From assembly GCF_004365655.1 (NCBI RefSeq), contig NZ_SOEO01000002.1:62001-126000 (forward strand): a stretch of 64,000 bases of DNA. The letters are read 5' to 3'. The notes beneath the pieces were generated by a model. The model was not told the origin of the DNA and did not search any database. It worked only from the letters and a program-made list of their open reading frames with translations. The DNA is from Epilithonimonas xixisoli. GTDB taxonomy: Bacteria > Bacteroidota > Bacteroidia > Flavobacteriales > Weeksellaceae. Both the position numbers and the translations under genes were made by a program. This document shows, in pieces, positions 24,453 to 32,825 of this stretch. The first letter of the stretch is position 1. Each line of letters starts with the position of its first letter.

Positions 24453-26861
24453 CTAAGCTCCGTAAGGAATCCAGATGTTTTTGATTTCTGTCGCGTGGCG
24501 CAAGAATTCTTCGCCTTCGCCTTGTGCATTGTCCAGCCAGTTTCTGTATTTACCGAAATTCAGCCAAGTGCGTTTCATACTGTCTGAGGCTAAAAACTCA
24601 ATATCTTTACAACCTTCTTTTGTACCGAAATACCAGATTCCATCTATATTATAATGTTTTGCTATTTCTTTTGCCAGCTCATCTTTATGTCCTGTTACGA
24701 TATTCACCGTTCCAGCAGGAACGTCGGATGTCTCAAGGATTTGATAAAAATCTGTCGCCGAGAAAGGATGCTTTTCTGAAGGAATTACCACCACATTATT
24801 TCCCATTGCCATTGCTGGAATCACTGTCGAGATAAATCCAAGCAAAGGATTCTCATCGGGACAAACAATTCCCATCACGCCAACTGCTTCCGGCATTGCC
24901 AAGGTTACCATTCTCTGAACGGTAGAATGTGCCTGTCCATCATATTTATCAGCAAATGCGGCATAAGTATAAATTCTCTCAATCGATTTTTCTACTTCTT
25001 CCTGCGCAGATTCCAAAGACTGATTGGTCATTTCCACAATTCTTTCTGCAAACTCTTCAGAACGGATTGCCAGATTTTCTGCGATGTAATAAAGAACCTG
25101 AGCTCTTGCGTGGCCAGTCATTCCAGCCCAAGATTTTTCTGCGTGAGCTGCTTCTACTGCATTACGGACATCTTTTCTATTCCCTTCTGAAACTTCGCCG
25201 ATGTATTCCCCGAAAGCATTCAGAACATTTAAACTATAACCGCCATCAGGACGGGCTTGTTTTCCACCGATGTACAATTTGGAAGTTCTGTCTATATCTT
25301 CAAGAATTGATTTTGATTTTTTGTCAGTCTGAGCTTGTCGAAGACTTGGCTTTTCAGTTTTTGGGATAATTGGTTTTGATGAAAACTCGTCTTCGATTTT
25401 TGGTTTTGTATATTCGTACAAACCTTCTTTTCCGCCTTCTCTTCCAAATCCCGATTCTCTGTAACCACCAAATCCTGCTGATGCATCAAACTGATTGGTA
25501 CAATTGATCCAAACGGCTCCTGCTTTTACTTTTGGAGCAACGTCCAATGCAAGATTGATATTTTCTGTCCAGATGCTCGCCGCCAATCCATATCTCGAGT
25601 TGTTTGCCAAAGCAATCGCTTCGTTGTGAGAACGGAAAGTCATCGCTACCAAGACTGGCCCGAAAATTTCTTCCTGGGCAATCGTTGCGGAAGTTGAAAC
25701 ATCGGTAAATAAAGTTGGTGGATAATAGAATCCGTTTTTAGGAACTGCATTTTTTGCCTGATAGATTTCACAGCCTTCGCTGATTCCTAGTTTTACTAAT
25801 TTATCAATAGTTTTATATTGTGATTCGTCCACAATGGCACCCATATCAATGACTTTGTCCATCGGATTCCCTACGCGGAGTTTTCCCATTCTGTCTTTCA
25901 GTTTTGCATAGAATTTTTCTGCAATACTTTCCTGAACCAACAATCTGGAACCTGCACAGCAAACCTGCCCTTGATTGAACCAAATTGCATCCACAATCCC
26001 TTCGATCGCAGAATCTATATCTGCATCTTCGAAAACGATGAATGGCGATTTTCCACCTAATTCCAAAGAGATTTTTTTTCCACTTCCTGCTATTTCTCTT
26101 CTGATGATTTTACCCACATTCGTAGAACCTGTGAAAGCCACTTTGTTCACATCTTTATGATTGACCAAAGCAGTTCCTGCAACGGTTCCTTTTCCTGTAA
26201 CGATATTGAGAACACCTTTTGGAAGTCCTACTTTTTCACAAATCTCCGCAAACAACAATGCTGTCAATGAGGTATATTCAGCTGGTTTTAAAACGACTGT
26301 GTTTCCCATTGCCAAAGCTGGAGCAACTTTCCAAGCGAGCATCATCAATGGAAAATTCCAAGGAATGATTTGCCCGATGACTCCGACTTCTTTGTAATCT
26401 CTGAGTTCGGTTTCCATCAGTTTTGCCCAGCCTGCGTGATGATAAAAATGTCGCACAACGATTGGAATATCAATATCTCTTGTTTCGCGAATAGGTTTTC
26501 CGTTGTCCAAAGTTTCCAAGACTGCGAACAATCTGGAATGTTTTTGGATTTGTCTTGCAAGGGCGTACAGATATTTTGCACGCTCAAATCCACCGAGAGC
26601 AACCCATTTTGGCAAAGCTTCTTTTGCTGATTTAACAGCTTTGTCCACATCCTTTTCATCGGCTTCTGCAAATTTTGCTAGAAGTTCTTTGTTGGCAGGA
26701 TTGTGAGACTCCATATATTTTTTGGAATTGGGTTTTGTCCATTCTCCATTGATGAACAAGTCGAAAGTTCTATTGTGAGATTCCAGATAATCTACAGCCG
26801 GAGCTGCGCTTTCCGGAGCGGGACCGTAAACCATTGTATCGAATATTTCTTTTATTTCCAT
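24453..26861 (-). CDS. Tandem-domain aldehyde dehydrogenase, ALDH16 type
   Basis: 802 residues from ATG 26861; the frame from 26903 includes an AT-rich repeat tract. The first ALDH domain has IIPWNFPLMM, FTGSTNVGK, LELGGKSPFIVF (catalytic Glu) and GQVCCAGSR (catalytic Cys). The second domain keeps the fold (VVVIPSEKHPFSATD, GTVNIVTGH) but shows no catalytic Cys, as in ALDH16 proteins. The linker near residues 505-515 reads SLRQAQTDK and derives from a family E repeat. With deoC directly upstream on the same strand it probably oxidises acetaldehyde from deoxyribose breakdown. Confidence 0.9.
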   Translation of the reverse strand: MEIKEIFDTMVYGPAPESAAPAVDYLESHNRTFDLFINGEWTKPNSKKYMESHNPANKELLAKFAEADEKDVDKAVKSAKEALPKWVALGGFERAKYLYALARQIQKHSRLFAVLETLDNGKPIRETRDIDIPIVVRHFYHHAGWAKLMETELRDYKEVGVIGQIIPWNFPLMMLAWKVAPALAMGNTVVLKPAEYTSLTALLFAEICEKVGLPKGVLNIVTGKGTVAGTALVNHKDVNKVAFTGSTNVGKIIRREIAGSGKKISLELGGKSPFIVFEDADIDSAIEGIVDAIWFNQGQVCCAGSRLLVQESIAEKFYAKLKDRMGKLRVGNPMDKVIDMGAIVDESQYKTIDKLVKLGISEGCEIYQAKNAVPKNGFYYPPTLFTDVSTSATIAQEEIFGPVLVAMTFRSHNEAIALANNSRYGLAASIWTENINLALDVAPKVKAGAVWINCTNQFDASAGFGGYRESGFGREGGKEGLYEYTKPKIEDEFSSKPIIPKTEKPSLRQAQTDKKSKSILEDIDRTSKLYIGGKQARPDGGYSLNVLNAFGEYIGEVSEGNRKDVRNAVEAAHAEKSWAGMTGHARAQVLYYIAENLAIRSEEFAERIVEMTNQSLESAQEEVEKSIERIYTYAAFADKYDGQAHSTVQRMVTLAMPEAVGVMGIVCPDENPLLGFISTVIPAMAMGNNVVVIPSEKHPFSATDFYQILETSDVPAGTVNIVTGHKDELAKEIAKHYNIDGIWYFGTKEGCKDIEFLASDSMKRTWLNFGKYRNWLDNAQGEGEEFLRHATEIKNIWIPYGA
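25318..25346. repeat. Family E element inside the ALDH16 coding sequence
   Basis: TTGTCAGTCTGAGCTTGTCG followed by AAG, the CTTCGACAAGCTCAG..TGACAA subtype of family E. It is in frame and encodes SLRQAQTDK in the linker between the two ALDH domains. Confidence 0.75.
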
Positions 26862-26953
26862 TTTTTTTAATTTGAAATTTGAGGTTTGAAATTCGAGATT
26901 CAAAATTGAAATTGAAAAAATATTTCAAATATCAAATCTGAATTTTCAAATTT

Positions 26954-27952
26954 TTATGCCATCGGATGACGATATCCTGCGGAATAACTTCCGGTAACGT
27001 AATGCTCCAACTGTCTCTCGATGTCGCCAAGCAATGAACTTGCGCCAAAACGAAACAACTCCGGATTTAACCATTCGTCGCCTAATTCCTCTTTGATTAA
27101 AACCAAATAATCCAAAGACTGTTTCGCTTTTTGAATTCCGCCGGCTGGTTTGTAACCTACTTTAACACCTGTCAGCTGATAATAATCTCTAATGCAACGA
27201 ATCATTACCAAACTAACAGCCAATGTTGCATTCACAGATTCTTTTCCTGTGGATGTCTTGATGAAATCTGAGCCCGCCATCATTGCCACCCAACTTGCCT
27301 TCGCAACTTTGGTGTAAGTCGGGATTTCTCCGGTTGCCAAAATGGTTTTCATATGAGCATCTCCACAGGCTTGCCTGCAAAGCTTAACCTCATCGTACAA
27401 TTCTTTCCATTTGCTTTCCAAAACCAAATCTCTAGAAATCACAATGTCAATTTCTGTTGCACCTGCCGCAACGGATTTTTTGATTTCTGCAATTTTTTCC
27501 TCCAAAGAGTTTTTCCCAGCCGGAAAACCTGTGGAAACTGCCGCAATTGGAAGATTACTTCCTTCCAGAGCCTCTTTTGCATAAGGAATCAAATTGTGAT
27601 AAACGCAAACTGCGCCTGTTGTAAGATTGCTGTTTGCCATTCCTAGCTTTTCCAGAATATCTTGACGTACGGGATTTCTTGCTTTTTCGCAAAGGCGAAG
27701 CACGTTTCCGCGTGTATCATCTCCGGCTAGAGTCGTAAGGTCAATCATTGTAATAGCCTTCAGCAACCAAGCCGCCTGAAATTCTTTTTTCACGCTTCTT
27801 CTTCCGCCCAAAGTATTCACTCGGCGTTCGATTGCACTTCTGTTGATGTTGATTTCATCAAAATATTTTTCGTTGTAAGGAATGCCTTCGTTTCTTTCCA
27901 AAGCGTGGGAAGAAGCGTTTTGGGCTCCGTTTTTTTCCAGAACTTTTGCCAT
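26954..27952 (-). CDS. deoC: Deoxyribose-phosphate aldolase
   Basis: 332 residues, the longer class of DeoC. Active-site segments: IDLTTLAGDDT, EIDIVISRDLVL, GSDFIKTSTGK (Schiff-base Lys) and VGYKPAGGI (second Lys). It splits 2-deoxyribose-5-phosphate into glyceraldehyde-3-phosphate and acetaldehyde in the cytoplasm. The ALDH16 gene follows 92 bp downstream on the same strand, an arrangement that links acetaldehyde production and oxidation. An Lrp-type regulator lies just upstream in the same direction. Confidence 0.95.
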   Translation of the reverse strand: MAKVLEKNGAQNASSHALERNEGIPYNEKYFDEININRSAIERRVNTLGGRRSVKKEFQAAWLLKAITMIDLTTLAGDDTRGNVLRLCEKARNPVRQDILEKLGMANSNLTTGAVCVYHNLIPYAKEALEGSNLPIAAVSTGFPAGKNSLEEKIAEIKKSVAAGATEIDIVISRDLVLESKWKELYDEVKLCRQACGDAHMKTILATGEIPTYTKVAKASWVAMMAGSDFIKTSTGKESVNATLAVSLVMIRCIRDYYQLTGVKVGYKPAGGIQKAKQSLDYLVLIKEELGDEWLNPELFRFGASSLLGDIERQLEHYVTGSYSAGYRHPMA

Positions 27953-28066
27953 AGAAGTCTTAGTTTTAGTTTAATCTCAATATTTGAGTTGAGAGGATTG
28001 TAAATTTAATAATTATCTCCAAACGTTTTACATCTATTAAAAATATTTTTAAAACATTCATAAAAA

Positions 28067-28092
28067 AAACACATCCGGTGAGGAATGTGTTA
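28067..28092 (-). terminator. Terminator after the Lrp-family gene
   Basis: Minus-strand stem AACACAT / ATGTGTT with a 10-nt loop followed by eight T. It separates the regulator from deoC. Confidence 0.75.
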
Positions 28093-28116
28093 TTGTATTA
28101 TTTAAAATTTTCTGAG

Positions 28117-28587
28117 TTACACTTTCAGTTGTCTGCTGATGCTTTGTTCTAGGGAGAGAATTGTTTCTGTTCTCGTAACACCTTTCAGTTTTTGGATTTT
28201 GTTCAGGATTTCCATCAGGTGGTCATTATCCTTGCAAAGAACCTTTAAGAAAATGGTGTAATTTCCTGTGGTGTAATGTGCCTCTACTACTTCATTTACA
28301 AGATTTAAGTTCTTAATTGCATCTTGATAATGGCTAGGCTGATCTAGATAGACGCCAATGTATGAAACGACTTTGTACCCAATTTTTCTTGGATTAAGAA
28401 ATGAAATTGAATTCTCAATAACGCCCGCTTGCTCCAGCTTTTTGATTCTCTGGTGAACTGCGGTGGTAGAAATCCCTACATGCTTAGAAATATGGGCAAG
28501 AGAAGTTTTCGCATTATCCATCAACATATAGACAATTTCTTTATCAACTCCGTCTAAATGATAACCGGATTCAGATGCACTTTTCAT
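28117..28587 (-). CDS. Lrp/AsnC family transcriptional regulator
   Basis: 156 residues. N-terminal winged HTH (VDKEIVYMLMDNAKTSLAHI, then GISTTAVHQRIKKLEQAGVI) and the C-terminal RAM effector-binding domain (VVSYIGVYLD..HYTTGNYTIFLKVLC..GVTRTETILSLE). These regulators act as DNA-wrapping oligomers that respond to amino acids. It precedes deoC on the same strand with a terminator between, so control of the deoC/ALDH16 module is possible but unproven. Confidence 0.93.
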   Translation of the reverse strand: MKSASESGYHLDGVDKEIVYMLMDNAKTSLAHISKHVGISTTAVHQRIKKLEQAGVIENSISFLNPRKIGYKVVSYIGVYLDQPSHYQDAIKNLNLVNEVVEAHYTTGNYTIFLKVLCKDNDHLMEILNKIQKLKGVTRTETILSLEQSISRQLKV

Positions 28588-29008
28588 AATTTATAATAGA
28601 TTTTTATTGATTGAAAGATAAAAAAATGAAATTAATAAAAAAAACTTTAATTATAAAATAATATTACGAACAAAAACCTAACATTAATCATTTAATTAAA
28701 ATAACTGTTTATTGTTTTTTATTTAGCTGTAAAAATATAGAAAAATATACGAGATATAAAAATTTATTGCATTTATTTTTTCAAATACACATAAAAAACA
28801 ATTATTTTCAACCTGAACAATATGTGTACTGAATGTTAATTCTGGGTTAACTGAGTTGACTGATTTCAGATTAAAAATTAAAAATAATCTTAAAAACAAA
28901 TACACAAAACACTCACAATCAATTAGTTAATTTTAAATTTTGAAAAAATTAAAAAACACATTCTAAGTCCTTAAAAAGTGATATATTTAAAACCTTATAT
29001 ATAGACCA
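28588..29008. other. AT-rich divergent intergenic region
   Basis: 421 bp between the divergent Lrp-family and secreted amylase genes. It is very AT-rich with many poly-A tracts and no convincing ORF or RNA. It must hold both promoters; I see no exact TAnnTTTG with good spacing, only a TATCTTTC-like match on the minus strand about 25 bp upstream of the regulator. Confidence 0.5.
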
Positions 29009-31834
29009 ATGAAAAAATTTTACAACCTGATTGCATTCTTCATTGCAATCACCGCATTTGCGCAGATGCAGACCGTCACGCATTCGATCAATCCCGTTGC
29101 TTTCAACGAAGATGAGTCGATTACCATTACTTTTACTGGAAATAGTATCAACGAATCCACTTGGGGAGTCACCAATAATGCTCTTTATCTTTGGGCTTGG
29201 TCGTATGATGCTAATGATGCTAATAGTCTGGACAGCCCTACAAACGGAACTTGGAATTCATCCAATGAAGCGAACAAGTTGACGTACAACGCAGGAAACG
29301 ATACCTACACAATCACTTTTGTTCCCTCTACTTTCTACAACAGAACAAACCTAGGTAGAATCGGTTTTTTGGTAAAAACAAAAACAGGAAACGGGCAATC
29401 TCAAAACTTGTACTCAGAAGTTGGAAGATTCCAGTTTGTGAATACAACGCCTAGAAATAACACGGTTAATTTCATTGCTTCTGGCGGAAATTATCCGATT
29501 TCTTACAGCACTTCGCTTCCGGCAAACTACGAGATTAAAGCCAACGGAACGGTAATCCACACAGCGACCAATGTTTCTTCTACTTTGAAAGTTCTGAACG
29601 TAACCGCTGATACACAAGTGGAACTGAAAGCGACAAGTGTTGCAGACGGAACTGTTTTGACTTCAAAATTCAGTATTTCTCCTACACCTACGCCTCAGTC
29701 TGCTACAATGCCGGCTTATATGAGACAAGGAATTAGCTACGATCCGAATGACCCTACAAAAGTTGGATTGGCATTGTATGCGCCTTTCAAAAGCTATGTT
29801 CACGTGATTGGAAGTTTCAACAACTGGCAGATTTCTTCTAACTATGTGATGAAGAAGGATACAAACAACGCTAATATCTATTGGATAGAAATCACAGGAT
29901 TGACACCTCAACAAGTTTACACATTCCAATACAGAACCAGCGATGGTGTGAAAGTGGCGGATCCGTATTCTACTTTGGTACTTTCTCCGGATGATGACCC
30001 TTGGATTTCATCTGCAGTGTATCCTGAGCTTCAAACTACAATGAAATATCCTGCAGGACAACAATTCGATGTTTCTGTAATCCAAACCGCAAAACCGGCT
30101 TACAACTGGACGGTGACCAACTTCCAAAAACCAGCAAAACAAAACCTTATTATCTATGAAGCGCTTGTAAGAGACTTCACGGCAGAGCAAAGCTGGCAGT
30201 CTATGATTGACAAAATCCCTTACATCAAAGGATTGAACGTGAACGCTATCGAGCTAATGCCAATTATGGAATTTGATGGAAACAACTCTTGGGGTTACAA
30301 TCCAGGATTCCATATGGCTTTGGATAAAACTTATGGAACACCGGAAAAATTCAAAGAATTTGTAGATAAATGTCATCAAAATGGAATTGCCGTTATTTTG
30401 GATATTGCATTAAACCACGCAACAGGAAGATCACCACTGCAAAGACTTTGGATGAATGATCCATCTGGAACAGGCTACGGATCTACAGCGTCTAACAATC
30501 CATATTTCAACCAATTGCCAACGCATACTTATAATGTGTTTAATGACTTCAACCATTCAAAACCAGATACAAGATATTATGTCAACAGAGTTTTGGAACA
30601 ATGGATCAAAGAATATAAAATTGATGGATTCCGTTGGGATTTGACTAAAGGATTTACTCAAAATTGTACTTCTTCAGACGAAGGTTGTACGGGTTCTTAC
30701 CAGCAAGACAGAGTGGATGTTTTGAAATTATACTCAGACAATCAATGGTCACACGACCCAACTTCTTACATCATTTTTGAACACTTAGGTGGAAATCAAG
30801 AAGAAAAAGAATGGGCAAACTATAAACTGAATGAAGGAAAAGGTGTGATGATGTGGGACAACGTAACTGGACCATTTGGACAAAACACAATGGGTTATGA
30901 CTCAAACAGCAACTTCAACAGAATAGATTTCAGAAACCACGAGTTCAGCGAAAGAAGAAACGTAACTTATGGAGAAAGCCACGATGAGGAAAGATTAATG
31001 TTCAAAAACCTTACCTACGGAAACGGAACTGTAACAAACCTTTCAACAGCATTAGAAAGACAAAAAGCATTTGGTGCAGTTTTCTTCACTGTTCCAGGAC
31101 CAAAAATGATTTGGCAATTTGGAGAATTAGGTTACGAATTCAGCATCAACAGATGTGAAAATGGAACCATCAACAACGATTGTAGAACGTCTCCAAAACC
31201 AGTTGCATTCTCTTTAGGATACGACACGAATGCTGAGAGAAAAGCAATCTACGACACTTGGGCAAAAATCTTACAAATCAGATTGTCAAGTCAAGTTTTT
31301 GATACAACTACTTTCACAGTAGAATCTGGAAACTTATTACCAAAAATTTATGTTTGGAATGATGCTTTGCCAGCAAGTTCTTTGAAAAACGTCATCGTGG
31401 TTGCCAACTTCACCACTTCTGCACAAACGGTAACGCCTAGCTTCCCATATTCCGGGACTTGGTACAACTTGATGAACAATACATCTATGTCTGCAAGTGG
31501 TTCTACTACAGTCGTTCTTCAGCCGGGAGAATTCAGAATCTATGGTAACCAAACAGCTTTGGCAACAGATGAAACGAAGATTGATATCAACAAAACATCA
31601 CTTCAAATTACTCAAAATCCTTCTACAGACGGATTGTTGAAAATCAAATACAACAAAGCGAAAAACGGACAAATTAACGTTTTCGATATCAACGGAAAAC
31701 TAGTAAAAACATTCGGAGTGAAATCTGCAAAAGGAGACGAAACATTCTCTGTAAACGGATTGGCTTCCGGCGTTTATATGGTTCAGTTGAAATCTGACGA
31801 AGGTTTGGCAGTTTCAAAATTGATTGTGAAATAA
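29009..31834 (+). CDS. Secreted GH13 alpha-amylase/pullulanase-like enzyme with T9SS domain
   Basis: 941 residues. A signal peptide (FYNLIAFFIAITAFAQ) is followed by beta-sandwich domains to ~residue 240. A CBM48-like module around 260-330 contains HVIGSFNNWQ. The GH13 barrel spans roughly 370-780, with IDGFRWDLTKGF (nucleophile Asp ~542), IIFEHLGG (acid Glu ~590) and YGESHDEERLM (~655). A T9SS sorting domain fills the last ~85 residues (INVFDINGKLVKTFG..GLASGVYMVQLKSD). It should degrade starch or related glucans at the cell surface or outside, supplying the cytoplasmic amylase at 21911. Confidence 0.93.
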   Translation: MKKFYNLIAFFIAITAFAQMQTVTHSINPVAFNEDESITITFTGNSINESTWGVTNNALYLWAWSYDANDANSLDSPTNGTWNSSNEANKLTYNAGNDTYTITFVPSTFYNRTNLGRIGFLVKTKTGNGQSQNLYSEVGRFQFVNTTPRNNTVNFIASGGNYPISYSTSLPANYEIKANGTVIHTATNVSSTLKVLNVTADTQVELKATSVADGTVLTSKFSISPTPTPQSATMPAYMRQGISYDPNDPTKVGLALYAPFKSYVHVIGSFNNWQISSNYVMKKDTNNANIYWIEITGLTPQQVYTFQYRTSDGVKVADPYSTLVLSPDDDPWISSAVYPELQTTMKYPAGQQFDVSVIQTAKPAYNWTVTNFQKPAKQNLIIYEALVRDFTAEQSWQSMIDKIPYIKGLNVNAIELMPIMEFDGNNSWGYNPGFHMALDKTYGTPEKFKEFVDKCHQNGIAVILDIALNHATGRSPLQRLWMNDPSGTGYGSTASNNPYFNQLPTHTYNVFNDFNHSKPDTRYYVNRVLEQWIKEYKIDGFRWDLTKGFTQNCTSSDEGCTGSYQQDRVDVLKLYSDNQWSHDPTSYIIFEHLGGNQEEKEWANYKLNEGKGVMMWDNVTGPFGQNTMGYDSNSNFNRIDFRNHEFSERRNVTYGESHDEERLMFKNLTYGNGTVTNLSTALERQKAFGAVFFTVPGPKMIWQFGELGYEFSINRCENGTINNDCRTSPKPVAFSLGYDTNAERKAIYDTWAKILQIRLSSQVFDTTTFTVESGNLLPKIYVWNDALPASSLKNVIVVANFTTSAQTVTPSFPYSGTWYNLMNNTSMSASGSTTVVLQPGEFRIYGNQTALATDETKIDINKTSLQITQNPSTDGLLKIKYNKAKNGQINVFDINGKLVKTFGVKSAKGDETFSVNGLASGVYMVQLKSDEGLAVSKLIVK

Positions 31835-31858
31835 CACAATAATATTTTAGCTAAAACA

Positions 31859-31891
31859 AAATCGCCCCGAATATTTCGGGGCGATTTTTTA
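31859..31891. terminator. Bidirectional terminator between the amylase and SRPBCC genes
   Basis: Stem AAATCGCCCCGAA / TTCGGGGCGATTT with a 3-nt loop and flanking A/T runs, between convergent genes. Confidence 0.9.
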
Positions 31892-32419
31892 TTTTTCAGA
31901 AAGCGCTTTCAGTTTTCCAAGACCTTCCGAGAATGACTTATTCATTTCCCAAGTCATTACAGGTTTCAGCGGTTTGAAGACCGTTTCTACTTCATAATCA
32001 AGAGACCAAGTCACCTTCGTCCCGGCACCTTCCGAAGCAAAAATCAAATCCGACGTCGCATCATCTTCCATCGGTTTGATGAAGTGCATATCAGAAGAAA
32101 TCTTTTCCATTGGCACGATAGACGTCACCGTTTGCTCACCTTCTCCCACATCATCATTCCCTTTCCAATGGTAACTATCACCCACTTCCCCACTCGTTCC
32201 CTTGTAAGTCACTACCACATTTGGGTCGTACTTCATCCAAGGATTCCAATTGTTGAAAGCTTTCAATGAATTGGCATTTTGCCACACTTTTTCTTTAGGC
32301 GCATTGATGACAATCGATTGTTCATTGTGACATTTGCTGTCAAAAAATAACATTGCGATGGCACAATAAGCAACAAAAATCGCTAGAATCACGCCAATAA
32401 TTTTCAGAAATTTTTTCAT
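31889..32419 (-). CDS. SRPBCC family protein (polyketide cyclase-like), membrane anchored
   Basis: 176 residues. An N-terminal membrane segment (IIGVILAIFVAYCAIAMLFF) precedes an SRPBCC/START-like domain with SIVINAPKEKVWQ and NWNPWMKYDPNV. This fold binds hydrophobic ligands; no catalytic residue identifies a reaction. It stands alone, convergent with the secreted amylase. Confidence 0.88.
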   Translation of the reverse strand: MKKFLKIIGVILAIFVAYCAIAMLFFDSKCHNEQSIVINAPKEKVWQNANSLKAFNNWNPWMKYDPNVVVTYKGTSGEVGDSYHWKGNDDVGEGEQTVTSIVPMEKISSDMHFIKPMEDDATSDLIFASEGAGTKVTWSLDYEVETVFKPLKPVMTWEMNKSFSEGLGKLKALSEK

Positions 32420-32498
32420 AATTAAGAATAGTTTAAGTTTAAAACAAATCTAAAAAGAATTTAAATACAAAAACTTTTCCTAAGACAATATTTATTTT

Positions 32499-32603
32499 GG
32501 GCGCCTTAATCCGTCTTCCGCTCCCAATCTTTTTTGCTGACGATTTCAGATTAAAAAGAACTTGAGTACAAGCAAAAAAGGATTTCCGCTCAAGCCGGGG
32601 CGC
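32499..32603. repeat. Family A hairpin repeat
   Basis: Ends GGGCGCC and GGGGCGC; contains CTTCCGCTCCCAATC, TTTTTTGC, a spacer of ~33 bp, GCAAAAAAGGATTTCCGC and CAAGCCGG. The two halves pair imperfectly around the T/A tracts. Confidence 0.8.
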
Positions 32604-32697
32604 AATTTTGTCATACTTTCAACTTTAGGTACTAAATTTGTGATTTCAACCAAAATAGAAAAGGCTTCGAGAGCTTCAGCCTGACAAACAGTCGCAA

Positions 32698-32730
32698 AGC
32701 CTTGTCAAGGTTTGAAACCTTGACAAGGCT
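32698..32730. repeat. Family C hairpin, copy 2
   Basis: Perfect 16-bp arms beginning AGCCTTGTCAAGGTTT with a single-G loop. Same geometry and GTTT/AAAC core as the copies at 13595 and 34932. Confidence 0.85.
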
Positions 32731-32825
32731 AAACAGCGTAACAATCTAAAAACACTATCATATTAACGTTGTCCTGCTGAGGCTCTCGAAGCACAGAAAA
32801 AAAAATAAAATTCCATATTAAAATT

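Larger units (their letters stand above)
32420..32825. repeat. Repeat region upstream of the M3 peptidase (families A, E, C)
   Basis: 406 bp without a gene. A family A hairpin spans 32499-32603. A family E element (GGCTTCGAGAGCTTCAGCCT) begins at 32661. A family C hairpin spans 32698-32730. A second family E element in reverse orientation (GCTGAGGCTCTCGAAGCA) lies near 32776. Together they form a dense mosaic of the host repeat families. Confidence 0.8.

Noticed and set aside
24929-25369. 146-codon rightward ORF
   Set aside because: Antisense of the second ALDH16 domain; its SELVEDLAF end is the reverse reading of the family E element.
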